From assembly GCA_016794145.1 (NCBI GenBank), contig JAEUKP010000020.1, positions 1 through 34,980 of the forward strand: a DNA stretch of 34,980 nucleotides. The letters are read 5' to 3'. Below, piece by piece: positions 7,870 through 16,901 of this stretch (its first letter is position 1; the number at the start of each line of letters is the position of its first letter). A model generated the notes under the pieces. That model ran no database searches and was not told where the DNA came from. It was given only the letters and a program-made list of their open reading frames with translations. The position numbers and the translations under genes are program-made. The DNA is from Alphaproteobacteria bacterium. Lineage in GTDB: Bacteria > Pseudomonadota > Alphaproteobacteria > Micavibrionales > Micavibrionaceae.

Positions 7870-9585
7870 CTATAAATCCGCAAATATATGTTTTTCTGCA
7901 TGACCACCCGGATGGGTCACCGCGCCTTTACGGGCAGACCCCACCAATTGTGCAAATTTCCAGATTGCACCGGATTGGTACATTGTTTCTCGTGGCGTCC
8001 ACGCGGCACGCCGTGCGTTCAATTCTTCGCTTGACAAGACAACATCCAATGTTCCCTTTTCTGCATCAATGCGGATGACATCCCCATCTTTAAGCAATGC
8101 TATAGGTCCACCAACAGCCGCTTCTGGCCCGACATGCCCGATACAAAATCCGCGTGTACCACCTGAAAAGCGACCATCTGTAATTAAAGCAACTTTTCCG
8201 CCCATTCCCTGCCCGTATAAAGCCCCGGTCGTAGATAACATTTCGCGCATCCCGGGACCACCCTTTGGCCCCTCATACCGGATGACGAGAACATCTCCCT
8301 CCTTGTATTCACGCTTTTGAACCGCTTCAAAACAAGCTTGCTCACTGTCAAAACACCTCGCTGGGCCTTCAAAAACCAACTGTTCCATTCCTGCTATTTT
8401 AACGATAGCTCCATCCGGGGCAAGGTTTCCTGCAAGGCCGACGACACCCCCAGTCATGGACAGTGGTGACGTAATCGGCGCAACAACATCCTGATTTTCA
8501 GGAAAAGCAACATCCTGCAAATTTTCCGCGATGGTCTTACCTGTGACAGTTAAACAATCGCCGTGTAGATACCCACCTTTCAAGAGTTCTTTCAAGACAA
8601 CAGATACGCCCCCAACATCATATAAATCTTTTGCAACATATTTGCCACCTGGCTTCAGGCTTGCAAGATAAGGGGTTCGCCGCATCACATCGCAGACTGC
8701 AAATAAGTCAAAGTCTATTCCCGCTTCATGCGCAATCGCTGGCAAATGAAGAGCTGCATTTGTTGAACCACCTGTGGCCGCAACAATCATTGCTGCGTTT
8801 TCCAATGATTTTCGCGTTACAATATCACGTGGTCGGATATTTTTTCGAATAAGATCAACAACTGCACGGCCTGATGCCGCCGCATATTCATCTCGACTTT
8901 CATATGGAGCTGGTGCACCGGCAGAGTTCGGTAAAGCCAGACCGATTGCTTCGGATACACAGGCCATTGTATTGGCTGTAAATTGCCCTCCACATGCACC
9001 TGACCCGGGGCACGCACAACACTCCATTTCCTTCAAATCAGAATCGGAGAATTCTCCACTTGCGTGTTTTCCAACCCCTTCAAAGACATCAATAACGGTA
9101 ACATCTTTACCTCTAAATTTTCCAGGTAAAATTGACCCCCCATACATAAAAACCGATGGTACATTTAGCCGGACCATTGCCATCATCATGCCAGGCAGAG
9201 ATTTATCACAGCCCGCAAGCCCGACAAGGGCATCATAACAATGCCCCCGCATTGTCAATTCAACTGTATCCGCAATCGCGTCACGCGACGGAAGAGATGA
9301 TCTCATCCCCTCATGCCCCATTGCAATGCCATCTGTTACAGTAATAGTTGTAAATTCACGAGGGGTGGCTTTTGATTCCACAACACCACGCTTAACCGAC
9401 TGGGCCTGACGTGATAATGCAATATTACAGGGGGCAGCCTCATTCCAACATGTCGCAACACCAACCAAAGGCTGATGGATTTCTTCCTCTGTCAATCCCA
9501 TCGCGTAATAATAAGACCTATGCGGGGCGGATTTTGGCCCCTCTGTTACATAGCGACTGACTAATTTTGATTTATCCCATGTCAT
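7870..9585 (-). CDS. ilvD: Dihydroxy-acid dehydratase
   Basis: IlvD dehydrates 2,3-dihydroxy-isovalerate and 2,3-dihydroxy-3-methylvalerate to the 2-keto acids in valine and isoleucine synthesis, in the cytoplasm. The 571-aa length fits the shorter bacterial class rather than the ~616-aa E. coli type. Cluster-binding cysteines are visible at Cys53 (APCN), Cys126 (AGCDKSLPG) and Cys198 ([14 protein letters not shown]), in the spacing of the family. The C-terminal [19 protein letters not shown] motif is also present. The ATG at 9585 has GAGAGG upstream. No other ilv gene is in the window. The gene sits between PH-domain genes and an L,D-transpeptidase in one strand run. Confidence 0.97.
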   Translation of the reverse strand: MTWDKSKLVSRYVTEGPKSAPHRSYYYAMGLTEEEIHQPLVGVATCWNEAAPCNIALSRQAQSVKRGVVESKATPREFTTITVTDGIAMGHEGMRSSLPSRDAIADTVELTMRGHCYDALVGLAGCDKSLPGMMMAMVRLNVPSVFMYGGSILPGKFRGKDVTVIDVFEGVGKHASGEFSDSDLKEMECCACPGSGACGGQFTANTMACVSEAIGLALPNSAGAPAPYESRDEYAAASGRAVVDLIRKNIRPRDIVTRKSLENAAMIVAATGGSTNAALHLPAIAHEAGIDFDLFAVCDVMRRTPYLASLKPGGKYVAKDLYDVGGVSVVLKELLKGGYLHGDCLTVTGKTIAENLQDVAFPENQDVVAPITSPLSMTGGVVGLAGNLAPDGAIVKIAGMEQLVFEGPARCFDSEQACFEAVQKREYKEGDVLVIRYEGPKGGPGMREMLSTTGALYGQGMGGKVALITDGRFSGGTRGFCIGHVGPEAAVGGPIALLKDGDVIRIDAEKGTLDVVLSSEELNARRAAWTPRETMYQSGAIWKFAQLVGSARKGAVTHPGGHAEKHIFADL

Positions 9586-9619
9586 TTAAAGCCTCTCATT
9601 TAAAACCTGACAATCCAGA

Positions 9620-10114
9620 CTATTCAGATGGTTTTTTATCGCGTTGATACAATAAATCATCAATGATGTTTCGAAGATGAGGTGCATTTGCAAGATATGG
9701 GATATACGAATAACGGGACCCAATTCCTGTTAAAACGATTGTTCCATATCCTAATAATTGTCCTGTAATGGTACGTTGGATTTCAACGCTTTCAACACGA
9801 TCCAGACGAACCTGGACTGTATCGACCTTGATCAAGCCCGATCGGAAAAAAATCCGTTCATTTGTAACAATAATCAAAAGGAAGTGTCGAAGCAACGTTG
9901 CATAAATAAATGTCAGAAGCGCAACAATCGCCATAAAAACGCCCAAGGGAATGGCAATCAACGAAAGAACAAGGGCCAACATCAAAACCGTAAAGGCTTT
10001 CCAATAAATCCCTTCTGAGATTTTGCCTTTGATCAAAATCTTTTCTCCCTCACGTAAGGATGAGGGCAGATCACGATCATTTTTAAAGGTATCTTTTGAT
10101 ATATTTTTGGCCAT
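9620..10114 (-). CDS. PH-domain (bPH2/YdbT-like) membrane protein
   Basis: The 164-aa protein has a short charged N-terminus, two membrane segments (about 40-60 and 65-85), then the bacterial PH pattern: ITNERIFFRSGLIKVDTVQVRLDRVESVEIQRTITGQLLGYGTIVLTGIG contains the N-x-R, R-x-G and R-V-E-S landmarks of the YdbS/YdbT (bPH2, formerly DUF304) family. These proteins are membrane-anchored and mostly uncharacterised. The ATG at 10114 has GGAGG four bases upstream. It lies 24 bases after another PH-domain gene, so the two are likely co-translated and may form a pair. Confidence 0.85.
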   Translation of the reverse strand: MAKNISKDTFKNDRDLPSSLREGEKILIKGKISEGIYWKAFTVLMLALVLSLIAIPLGVFMAIVALLTFIYATLLRHFLLIIVTNERIFFRSGLIKVDTVQVRLDRVESVEIQRTITGQLLGYGTIVLTGIGSRYSYIPYLANAPHLRNIIDDLLYQRDKKPSE

Positions 10115-10138
10115 ATTCCCTCCCGTACTGATTCACAG

Positions 10139-10699
10139 TTAGAATGTTCTTGCTTTTTCAATGGCCCTACGGAAACGAAGTGGTTCTGCAAGGTTCGGCA
10201 TGATAATTTCACCCACGCCCATCCCACGGATCACCAACCGCCCGAAATTAAAAATACGGCCCCAAAAGGATTGTTGAACCGAAATACTTTCGATCCTGTC
10301 AATATTCATTTCTCCGACACTCCGTGCGACCAACCCTCGTTTATAAACCAGACGACTATTGGTCACTGCGATTTCGGTTGTAACCTTGATCACTAACATC
10401 TGGGTAAATTTCAGGACCCCGATGAGAAAAACAAGCAACGACACAAGCTTAATAACCGGATGTAATTTAAACATAATGCTAAACGTTCCGTCCGTTATCA
10501 AGATCGGAGACACCAGCAATCTATCAACAATTCCAGATGGTAAATATTCGACCAACGACGCAAAAGACAAAAGCAATGACAGTGAGAAAAAACCACCCCA
10601 TACAATGTTTAAAAGTGCCTGAACATCATAAAACCAATGAAACTTGGCAACGTAAATTAACCGTTCCTCAGGACCAAGAGATTGCTGGATATAAAGCAC
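10139..10699 (-). CDS. PH-domain (bPH2-like) membrane protein, GTG start
   Basis: The 186-aa protein starts with a short PGE-like motif (GPEERLIYVAKFHW, residues 9-22). Two hydrophobic regions follow (about 27-50 and 82-103), then the PH segment TNSRLVYKRGLVARSVGEMNIDRIESISVQQSFWGRIFNFG, which parallels the neighbouring PH gene. The start is GTG at 10699-10697, overlapping the pfkA stop by one base in a TAGTG arrangement, typical of translational coupling. The role is unknown. A scaffolding or lipid-associated function is family-level inference only. A GTG start fits because the reading frame opens directly with the conserved PH-protein N-terminus. Confidence 0.82.
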   Translation of the reverse strand: MLYIQQSLGPEERLIYVAKFHWFYDVQALLNIVWGGFFSLSLLLSFASLVEYLPSGIVDRLLVSPILITDGTFSIMFKLHPVIKLVSLLVFLIGVLKFTQMLVIKVTTEIAVTNSRLVYKRGLVARSVGEMNIDRIESISVQQSFWGRIFNFGRLVIRGMGVGEIIMPNLAEPLRFRRAIEKARTF

Positions 10700-11778
10700 T
10701 AATCATCCCCCAACGAAATCCCTAAGGCCCGCGCTGTATGAACCAATGATGAATTGACATCAACAGCTTGGTACGCAGCAATCGCGGCTTCAATCGGGAC
10801 ATCAACAACTTCACGATTTTTCCAGGCGACCATGCGGTCAAATTTACCTTGTGCAATCAAGTCAACAGCACGTACCCCAAAAGCGGATGCAAGCAATCTA
10901 TCATTATAGGTAGGGGTGCATCCACGTTGGACATGCCCCAAAACAGTGACTCGCGTTTCAGAGCCTGTCGCCCGGAAAATCTGGTCACCGATATAATGGC
11001 CGATACCACCGTAACGCAACTGTCCGTCACTGAATTTCATCTGCTGCGCATCCCCTTCAAGGGTTTTAACAGCCTCAGAAACAACAACCAAAGCAAAATT
11101 ACGCCCTGCCGCTTTTACCGCCGCAATCTTTTTTGCCACACTGTCGATATTGTACGGAATCTCAGGGATCAAAATCACATCTGCACCACCCGCTATACCA
11201 GCAGTCAACGCAATATGGCCCGCATCACGCCCCATAACCTCTAAGACCATTGTCCGGTCGTGGGATGCAGCTGTTGGCTGCAGTCGATCAAGAGCTTCTG
11301 TGGCGACAGATACAGCAGTATCAAATCCGATGGCGGCCTCTGTCTCCCCAATATCATTATCAATTGTTTTTGGGATCCCAACCATACGAATTCCACCCTG
11401 CATCGCAAGCTTCCTCAAAATTGCAAAGCTTCCATCACCACCAATGCCGATAACAGCTTCAATCCCCAGGGTTTTAAACCCATCGATAATTTCCTGCGTA
11501 CGATCTTTGATGGTTCCATCAGGCATAGGATAGGCAAAAGGATTTCCTTTATTGGTTGTCCCCAAAATTGTTCCGCCCATGCGCATCACATTATTATCAA
11601 ACATAGACGGTGTTAAAACACGATATTGTAACGGATCGCACAAAAGTCCGGCAGTGCCGTCCAAAATACCATAAATCTCCCACCCTAAAAGGTCAGCTCT
11701 ATGAACTGCTGCACGGATCGCTGCATTCAAACCAGCACAATCGCCACCACTTGTTAAAATGCCTATTCTTTTTTTCAT
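10699..11778 (-). CDS. pfkA: 6-phosphofructokinase (PFK_mixed-like)
   Basis: The 359-aa enzyme phosphorylates fructose 6-phosphate to fructose 1,6-bisphosphate. The N-terminal ILTSGGDCAGLNAAIR, the phosphoryl-donor motif GGDGS (113-117), the catalytic GIPKTIDND (134-142, Asp140) and MGRDAGH are all present. Gly116 is the ATP-type residue, whereas Lys137 is the one shared with pyrophosphate-dependent and mixed (TIGR02483-like) enzymes. Donor choice is therefore uncertain, with ATP more likely. The ATG at 11778 has AGGGA upstream. It heads a minus-strand run with two PH-domain genes, and its divergent neighbour is the DUF465 gene. Confidence 0.92.
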   Translation of the reverse strand: MKKRIGILTSGGDCAGLNAAIRAAVHRADLLGWEIYGILDGTAGLLCDPLQYRVLTPSMFDNNVMRMGGTILGTTNKGNPFAYPMPDGTIKDRTQEIIDGFKTLGIEAVIGIGGDGSFAILRKLAMQGGIRMVGIPKTIDNDIGETEAAIGFDTAVSVATEALDRLQPTAASHDRTMVLEVMGRDAGHIALTAGIAGGADVILIPEIPYNIDSVAKKIAAVKAAGRNFALVVVSEAVKTLEGDAQQMKFSDGQLRYGGIGHYIGDQIFRATGSETRVTVLGHVQRGCTPTYNDRLLASAFGVRAVDLIAQGKFDRMVAWKNREVVDVPIEAAIAAYQAVDVNSSLVHTARALGISLGDD

Positions 11779-11895
11779 TTTGTCCCTAATTTTAGCTCAG
11801 ATTTGTTTGTTATTGTCTTTCACCTTACTGATTCCCTTAAGAAAGGTAAATGCCCACGTCAAAACATTCTTTAAAAAATCTTCAGCAAAGTTTAA

Positions 11896-11925
11896 CTTAC
11901 ATAACGGTAAAATTTCTGGTATAAG
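11896..11925 (+). promoter_or_regulatory. Candidate sigma-70-like promoter for DUF465-purE
   Basis: CTTACA (11896-11901) and TATAAG (11920-11925) are separated by 18 bases and lie about 30 bases before the DUF465 start, in the divergent intergenic region with pfkA. The match is reasonable but not strong. Confidence 0.4.
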
Positions 11926-11957
11926 GTGAGAAATTTTAAGATTGGCATAGAATTTAA

Positions 11958-12158
11958 ATGGTTGATGAAGATTCCTTACGCGAACAGTTAGATGAACTGC
12001 GGCGCGAACACAAATCCCTTGACGAACAATTGGAACAACTGAGCCGGGCACAGGCAGTTGACTTCCTGACAATTGCAAAGTTAAAAAAAGAAAAATTACG
12101 GATAAAGGATACAATTCAGCGCATTGAAAGCATGTTAATCCCTGACATCCTCGCTTAA
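11958..12158 (+). CDS. DUF465 (YdcH-like) small coiled-coil protein
   Basis: The 66-aa protein is nearly all charged helix: [20 protein letters not shown], then [22 protein letters not shown]. The D-x-x-I-x-x-L-K-K-E-K-L-R-x-K-D signature identifies DUF465 (YdcH). Function is unknown for the family. It is cytoplasmic and has no signal or membrane segment. The position just before purE (22 bases) recurs in alphaproteobacteria and suggests one transcript. A longer open frame on the opposite strand here looks like a chance shadow. Confidence 0.85.
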   Translation: MVDEDSLREQLDELRREHKSLDEQLEQLSRAQAVDFLTIAKLKKEKLRIKDTIQRIESMLIPDILA

Positions 12159-12180
12159 TCCAGACAAAAGGAAGATCGAA

Positions 12181-12675
12181 ATGAGCGAATCAGACCCAAA
12201 CGCCCTTGTCGGAATTATTATGGGATCGCAATCCGATTGGGAAACAATGCAACATGCACATGATACACTTCATACCCTCGGAATTCCACACGAGACACGA
12301 ATTGTTTCTGCACATCGCACCCCAGATCGGTTGTTTGATTATGCAAAATCATCGCGGCAACGAGGGCTTAAGGTCATTATTGCTGGCGCTGGCGGGGCAG
12401 CCCACCTTCCTGGAATGACGGCCAGCATGACTCCTCTTCCTGTTTTGGGAGTACCGGTTGAAAGCCACGCTCTAAAAGGTATGGACAGCCTCCTTTCGAT
12501 TGTTCAAATGCCGGGAGGCATTCCAGTGGGAACAGTGGCCATCGGAAAAGCTGGGGCTATCAACGCGGCCCTTCTTGCCGCAAGCATTCTTGCCTTAAAC
12601 AATTCCGATCTGGCCACCAAACTTGATCAATTTCGCGAGAACCAAACAAGAAATGTGGCAGAGATTCCAACCTAA
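12181..12675 (+). CDS. purE: N5-carboxyaminoimidazole ribonucleotide mutase
   Basis: Class I PurE converts N5-CAIR to CAIR in purine synthesis. The 164-aa length is typical. Signature segments are [12 protein letters not shown] (12-23), [10 protein letters not shown] (43-52) with the catalytic His45, and [21 protein letters not shown]. The ATG at 12181 is preceded by AAGGAAG at good spacing. PurK, the usual partner, is not downstream: the TIGR02300 gene follows after a hairpin. Confidence 0.96.
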   Translation: MSESDPNALVGIIMGSQSDWETMQHAHDTLHTLGIPHETRIVSAHRTPDRLFDYAKSSRQRGLKVIIAGAGGAAHLPGMTASMTPLPVLGVPVESHALKGMDSLLSIVQMPGGIPVGTVAIGKAGAINAALLAASILALNNSDLATKLDQFRENQTRNVAEIPT

Positions 12676-12681
12676 CCCCTT

Positions 12682-12719
12682 TCTGCTAATTTTATGGCAA
12701 TAAGCTGCAAGTTAGCAGA
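12682..12719 (+). terminator. Inverted repeat after purE
   Basis: TCTGCTAA (12682-12689) and TTAGCAGA (12712-12719) are a perfect 8-base inverted repeat around a 22-base loop, just past the purE stop. No T-run follows. It may end the purE transcript or be an operator for the next gene. Confidence 0.4.
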
Positions 12720-12807
12720 TCATCGGGCGCAAATCTATTTTGAAAACCCTTTGACAGAGAGTAAATTTTCAGGCAATCAGGCCATAGATTTTTAATATCA
12801 ATCCCCT

Positions 12808-12822
12808 AAGGAGGATAGTTTG
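12808..12822 (+). promoter_or_regulatory. Strong ribosome binding site that fixes a TTG start
   Basis: AAGGAGG at 12808-12814 lies 5 bases before TTG at 12820-12822. There is no ATG near the N-terminus in this frame, so TTG is the only credible start of the TIGR02300 gene. Confidence 0.75.
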
Positions 12823-13242
12823 TCTAAAGAAGCAACTGTAAGTGACCCACGCGGTTTAAAACGGATTTGTACAAATTGTGGAACACGTTTTTTTGACTTG
12901 AACAAACGCCCGATTGTATGCCCACAATGTGATACCGAATTTACCGGCGAGGTTAAAATCAAAAATCGTCGCGGACGATTGGCTGCCGATGATACGACAG
13001 AAGAGGATCAAGTGTCGGAGGCAAAAGAATCCGATGACGAAGACCTGATCGAAGATGAAGTCGCAGAAGCGGATACCGTGAGCCTTGAAGAAGTTGAAGA
13101 AATCGACGGTGACGATGATGATGATGAGAAATTAGATAGCGATGATATTGATTCCGACCTCGATGATGATCTGGATGCCGACCTCGACGATCTGGATGAT
13201 GACGAAGATCTTGATGTCGATCTGGAAGAAGAGGATAAATAA
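12820..13242 (+). CDS. TIGR02300 family (FYDLN-acid) protein
   Basis: The 140-aa protein has a compact zinc-ribbon N-terminus: Cys17-x-x-Cys20, the FFDLNKRP motif, then Cys34-x-x-Cys37. A very acidic tail (about 60-140) is dominated by Asp and Glu. This two-part layout defines TIGR02300, a family of unknown function largely confined to Alphaproteobacteria. The tail has low sequence complexity and is probably disordered, perhaps a nucleic-acid mimic or metal-binding region, which is inference. The start is TTG. prmA begins two bases after the stop, so the two are coupled. Confidence 0.88.
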   Translation: MSKEATVSDPRGLKRICTNCGTRFFDLNKRPIVCPQCDTEFTGEVKIKNRRGRLAADDTTEEDQVSEAKESDDEDLIEDEVAEADTVSLEEVEEIDGDDDDDEKLDSDDIDSDLDDDLDADLDDLDDDEDLDVDLEEEDK

Positions 13243-13244
13243 AG

Positions 13245-14180
13245 ATGAAGAAACAGGTTTCTCCTTTGAAAGATTCCGGCCTCCACTCAACCGGGCTTTC
13301 AAGTGTTAGCCTGTCCCTTTCAGATTCTTACGATGAAACAATCATTGGAAAAGCGGCTTCATCTCTCGAGGATGAGGCCGTTTCCATTTCCTGGGTAAAG
13401 ACAAAAGCAGGATGGGACATCCAATGGGTCTTTCACGCACCTGCCCCGATTCAAAATCTTGCGAGTCTTATATCGAGCCATACAAACCAGGCCTTTCATG
13501 AAAATGACTTCAGAGTCGAAGATATTCCGGAAACAAATTGGCTAGAAGAGTCGTATCGCAGTTTTCCACCCTTCAGCATTAAAGATTTCTTTATTTTCGG
13601 GAGCCATTTTGAAGGATCCCCCCCAAAAGGTAAAATCCCCTTACAGATTGATGCCGCAACCGCCTTTGGATCGGGTGAACATGGGACAACCCGCGGCTGC
13701 CTCGAGGCCCTTCTACACCTCAAGGAATCGGGATTCAAACCAAAGCATATTCTTGATATGGGCGCGGGATCTGGGATTTTGGGGATTGCAGCTTATAAGC
13801 TCTGGAAAAAGCCAGTTTTGGCAATTGATATTGATAAAGAAGCGACTCGTGTTGCTTGCCATCACCGCAAAATAAATGCTGTCCCCGCAGGCGAAACCGC
13901 AATGATATGCGCAACAGGAGATGGATATGCCGCCCGCAGGGTTAGAGGCCATAGCAACAAAGGATTTGATCTGATTATTGCCAATATCCTGGCGGGGCCC
14001 TTGGTTATCATGGCAAATGATTTATCACATCATTTATCACAAAAAGGCACCGCCATTTTATCTGGTCTTTTGGTTGAGCAGGAACCAGATGTCTTAAAAG
14101 CCCATAAATCAGCCGGACTAAAAGTTATAAAACGTATCACTCACGGAGAATGGCGCACTCTGGTCCTAACAAAAGCCTAG
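13245..14180 (+). CDS. prmA: Ribosomal protein L11 methyltransferase
   Basis: PrmA uses S-adenosylmethionine to trimethylate lysines and the N-terminus of ribosomal protein L11. The substrate-recognition N-terminal domain is followed by FGSGEHGTTRGCLEALL (141-157), the SAM motif I ILDMGAGSGILGIAA (169-183), an acidic loop ending LAIDIDKEA, and the DLIIANIL (242-249) counterpart of the catalytic motif. The length of 311 aa is normal. It starts two bases after the TIGR02300 gene and ends in a stop that overlaps the convergent valS stop by two bases (TAG at 14178-14180). Confidence 0.93.
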   Translation: MKKQVSPLKDSGLHSTGLSSVSLSLSDSYDETIIGKAASSLEDEAVSISWVKTKAGWDIQWVFHAPAPIQNLASLISSHTNQAFHENDFRVEDIPETNWLEESYRSFPPFSIKDFFIFGSHFEGSPPKGKIPLQIDAATAFGSGEHGTTRGCLEALLHLKESGFKPKHILDMGAGSGILGIAAYKLWKKPVLAIDIDKEATRVACHHRKINAVPAGETAMICATGDGYAARRVRGHSNKGFDLIIANILAGPLVIMANDLSHHLSQKGTAILSGLLVEQEPDVLKAHKSAGLKVIKRITHGEWRTLVLTKA

Positions 14181-16834
14181 GCAGCACTTAATTGTTGAAG
14201 TGCTGTCGAGAATTTATTGAGCATCGCCTCACTTTCAGCCCGACGTGATTTCTGTTCTGCAATGATTTCCGGCGGGGCATTTGCAACAAATTTTTCATCG
14301 GCAAGCTTTTGGTCAATTTTTTCAATATTCGCGGCCAATTTACCAATCTCTTTATTTAAGCGCTGGCGTTCTTTATCCAAATCAATAATTTCTGCAATCG
14401 GAAGAACAAGCGTTGCCTCACCTACGATTGTTTGAATAGATCCTTTTGGAACATCGTTTGAAACCTCAACAGACTCCAACCGGGCCATACGGCGTAAAAT
14501 TTCATCATATTTTTTAAGATATTCCACTGTGATGAAGGATGCATCTTTTACCAACATTCTAACTTTTGCGGCTGCAGGAACATTCATGTCGGACCGAACA
14601 GATCGAATTTCCGTGATGGTTTTAATCAACCACTCAATTTCGACCGCAGACTCCGCCTGATACAGATCAGAAGCATAATCAGGCCATTTCTGGCCCATCA
14701 ACAGCTGATCTTTGGGACGAACGGCAATACTTTCGTATAATTCTTCAGTAATAAAAGGCATAAATGGATTTAACAAAATCAGAATCTGATCTAATACCCA
14801 TCCGATTGTGTCCCGTGTTTCTTGCTTCAACTGGTTATTTGTATTTCCTTCACCCAATAATGGTTTTGTGAATTCCAAATACCAGTCGCAGAAAGTGCCC
14901 CAGACAAACTGATAAATCTCATTGGCTGCGTCGTTGAACCGATAATCCTCAAGATGTTGTTCGATTCCTTTTTTGGTATTCAGTAATTCACCTATAATCC
15001 ATTTATTTACAGTTTCTGTTGCCTGATCAGGTGTGAATTCAAAATTAGGATTACAACCATTCATTTCACAATAACGTGTGGCATTCCACAACTTGGTTGC
15101 AAAATTACGATACCCTTCGATCCTCTCTTCAGATAACTTGACATCGCGCCCTTGCGCAGCCATAGCGGCCATACAAAACCGCAATGCATCGGCCCCATAT
15201 TTCTCAATAATCTCTAACGGATCAATAACATTACCTTTGGATTTGGACATTTTCTGTCCCTTTGCATCACGCACCAATGCATGGATATATACTTTCCTGA
15301 ACGGAACATCCCCCATGAAGTGAAGCCCCATCATCATCATCCGTGCAACCCAAAAAAAGATAATATCAAAGCCAGTCACCAAAACATCACCTGGATAATA
15401 TTTTTCCAATTCAGGCGTTTTATTGGGCCAGCCAAGTGTTGAAAATGGCCACAAAGCGGATGAGAACCATGTATCCAAAACATCCTCATCGCGTTTCAAT
15501 TTAACGCCGGCCCCTGCTTGTGCCTGTGCCTCGGCTTCATTATCGGCAACATAGACTTTCCCGTCTTCATCGTACCAGGCAGGGATTTGATGCCCCCACC
15601 ATAATTGACGCGAAATACACCATGGTTGAATGTTTTCAAGCCAATCAAAGAATGTGTTTTCCCAATTTTTGGGAACGAATTCCGTTTTTCCTGTGCGTAC
15701 AGCGTCTAACGCTGGTTTTGCTAATACAGCGGCATTACAATACCATTGATCAGTCAAATACGGCTCAATCGGAACGCCAGAACGGTCCCCATAAGGAACC
15801 TGGTGCGCGTGATCGACAATTTTTTCCAGATATTCTAATTCTTCAAGATCGGCAATAATCTTTTTACGCGCCTCAAATCGGTCAAGACCTTGATAATCCT
15901 TAGGGCAATTTGCATTCATATGCCCGTCTGGTGTCATCAAATTGATCAGTGGAATTCCTTTATCTTTGTGACGTTTATAGACCTCAAAGTCATTAAAATC
16001 ATGCGCTGCTGTAATCTTGACAGCACCTGAACCGAAATCAGACTTTACATACTCATCTGCAACAATCGGAATAATACGGTTACAAACCGGAACAACTGCA
16101 AATTTACCAACCAAGTCGGTATAGCGTTCATCATCCGGATGAACCGCAATCGCACCATCAGCAAGAATCGTTTCAGGGCGTGTTGTTGCAATACTGATAG
16201 ACCCGCTGCCATCCTCAAGAGGATAACGAACGTGGTACATCTTGCCTTTAATTTCGCGATGCTCAACCTCAAGATCAGATACAGCTGTCTGTAATTTAGG
16301 GTCCCAGTTCACCAATCTCTTGTCTTTGTAGATCAAACCTTCTTTATATAAATCAACAAAGACTTTACGGACAGCCGCTGATAAACCTTCGTCCATTGTA
16401 AATCGTTCGCGCTCCCAATCGGGGGTTGCCCCCAGACGCCGCAATTGTGATGTAATGTTGCCACCAGAATACTCTTTCCACTGCCATACTCTTTCAAGAA
16501 AAGCTTCACGGCCCATTTCACGCCGAGACGGCTCCCCGTCGCTGGCCAGCTTCCGCTCTACCACCATTTGTGTTGCAATCCCCGCATGATCTGTCCCCGG
16601 CATCCAGAGGGCGTCTTTGCCATTCATTCTATGGAAACGTGTTAGAATATCCTGTAATGTCATTGTGAAGGCATGCCCCATATGCAATGTCCCTGTTACA
16701 TTGGGCGGAGGCATCATAATGCAATATCCGACTGCATCAGTTTTGGGTTCTGCAGCGAAAAGACCTGAATCCTCCCATTTCCGGTAATGGTGTTTTTCAA
16801 TTTGTGTATGGTCAAAAGTTTTATCGAGCATCAT
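14177..16834 (-). CDS. valS: Valyl-tRNA synthetase
   Basis: ValRS charges tRNA-Val. The class I HIGH motif is HMGH (51-54) in PPPNVTGTLHMGHAF and the KMSKS motif is at 528-532. The editing domain and the C-terminal coiled-coil tRNA arm (about 820-885, RQRLNKEIGKLAANIEKIDQ) are present. The 885-aa length is normal for bacteria. The ATG-ATG start at 16834 has GGAAAG upstream. The 3' end is convergent with prmA, and the last codons form a hairpin. Confidence 0.97.
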   Translation of the reverse strand: MMLDKTFDHTQIEKHHYRKWEDSGLFAAEPKTDAVGYCIMMPPPNVTGTLHMGHAFTMTLQDILTRFHRMNGKDALWMPGTDHAGIATQMVVERKLASDGEPSRREMGREAFLERVWQWKEYSGGNITSQLRRLGATPDWERERFTMDEGLSAAVRKVFVDLYKEGLIYKDKRLVNWDPKLQTAVSDLEVEHREIKGKMYHVRYPLEDGSGSISIATTRPETILADGAIAVHPDDERYTDLVGKFAVVPVCNRIIPIVADEYVKSDFGSGAVKITAAHDFNDFEVYKRHKDKGIPLINLMTPDGHMNANCPKDYQGLDRFEARKKIIADLEELEYLEKIVDHAHQVPYGDRSGVPIEPYLTDQWYCNAAVLAKPALDAVRTGKTEFVPKNWENTFFDWLENIQPWCISRQLWWGHQIPAWYDEDGKVYVADNEAEAQAQAGAGVKLKRDEDVLDTWFSSALWPFSTLGWPNKTPELEKYYPGDVLVTGFDIIFFWVARMMMMGLHFMGDVPFRKVYIHALVRDAKGQKMSKSKGNVIDPLEIIEKYGADALRFCMAAMAAQGRDVKLSEERIEGYRNFATKLWNATRYCEMNGCNPNFEFTPDQATETVNKWIIGELLNTKKGIEQHLEDYRFNDAANEIYQFVWGTFCDWYLEFTKPLLGEGNTNNQLKQETRDTIGWVLDQILILLNPFMPFITEELYESIAVRPKDQLLMGQKWPDYASDLYQAESAVEIEWLIKTITEIRSVRSDMNVPAAAKVRMLVKDASFITVEYLKKYDEILRRMARLESVEVSNDVPKGSIQTIVGEATLVLPIAEIIDLDKERQRLNKEIGKLAANIEKIDQKLADEKFVANAPPEIIAEQKSRRAESEAMLNKFSTALQQLSAA
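14182..14205. terminator. Hairpin in the 3' end of valS, shared by convergent prmA and valS
   Basis: CAGCACTT (14182-14189) and AAGTGCTG (14198-14205) are a perfect 8-base inverted repeat with an 8-base loop. It lies inside the last valS codons, just past the prmA stop. On the minus strand it is followed by CCTAGG and then CTTTTGTT, a weak U-tract. With no intergenic space, it is the obvious candidate to end both transcripts. Confidence 0.5.
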
Positions 16835-16860
16835 ATCTTTCCATTTTAAAATTCCTCTCT

Positions 16861-16889
16861 GTCATACCGTTATCGGAAGCATTCGGCAA
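16861..16889 (-). promoter_or_regulatory. Possible valS promoter
   Basis: On the minus strand TTGCCG (16889-16884) and TATGAC (16866-16861) are 17 bases apart, with four of six matches each to the sigma-70 boxes, about 27 bases before the valS start. This is a weak prediction. Confidence 0.3.
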
Positions 16890-16901
16890 GTTTTTCAAAT
16901 A

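Noticed and set aside
8774..9238. 154-codon plus-strand frame inside ilvD
   Set aside because: It is a shadow of ilvD, which is complete and has all cluster cysteines.
10768..11533. Plus-strand frames of 158 and 127 codons inside pfkA
   Set aside because: Shadows of an intact phosphofructokinase gene; no ribosome sites or motifs.
11797..12114. 105-codon open frame on the minus strand between pfkA and purE
   Set aside because: It overlaps the DUF465 gene, which has a recognisable family signature on the plus strand, and its own translation matches nothing and lacks a good ribosome site.
12751..12790. TTGACA box upstream of the TIGR02300 gene
   Set aside because: The -35 box is perfect, but no acceptable -10 lies at 16-18 bases, so I did not call a promoter.
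13008..13286. 92-codon Ser/Arg-rich open frame antisense to the acidic tail
   Set aside because: It is the mirror of GAT/GAC/GAA codons in the TIGR02300 gene and has no independent support.
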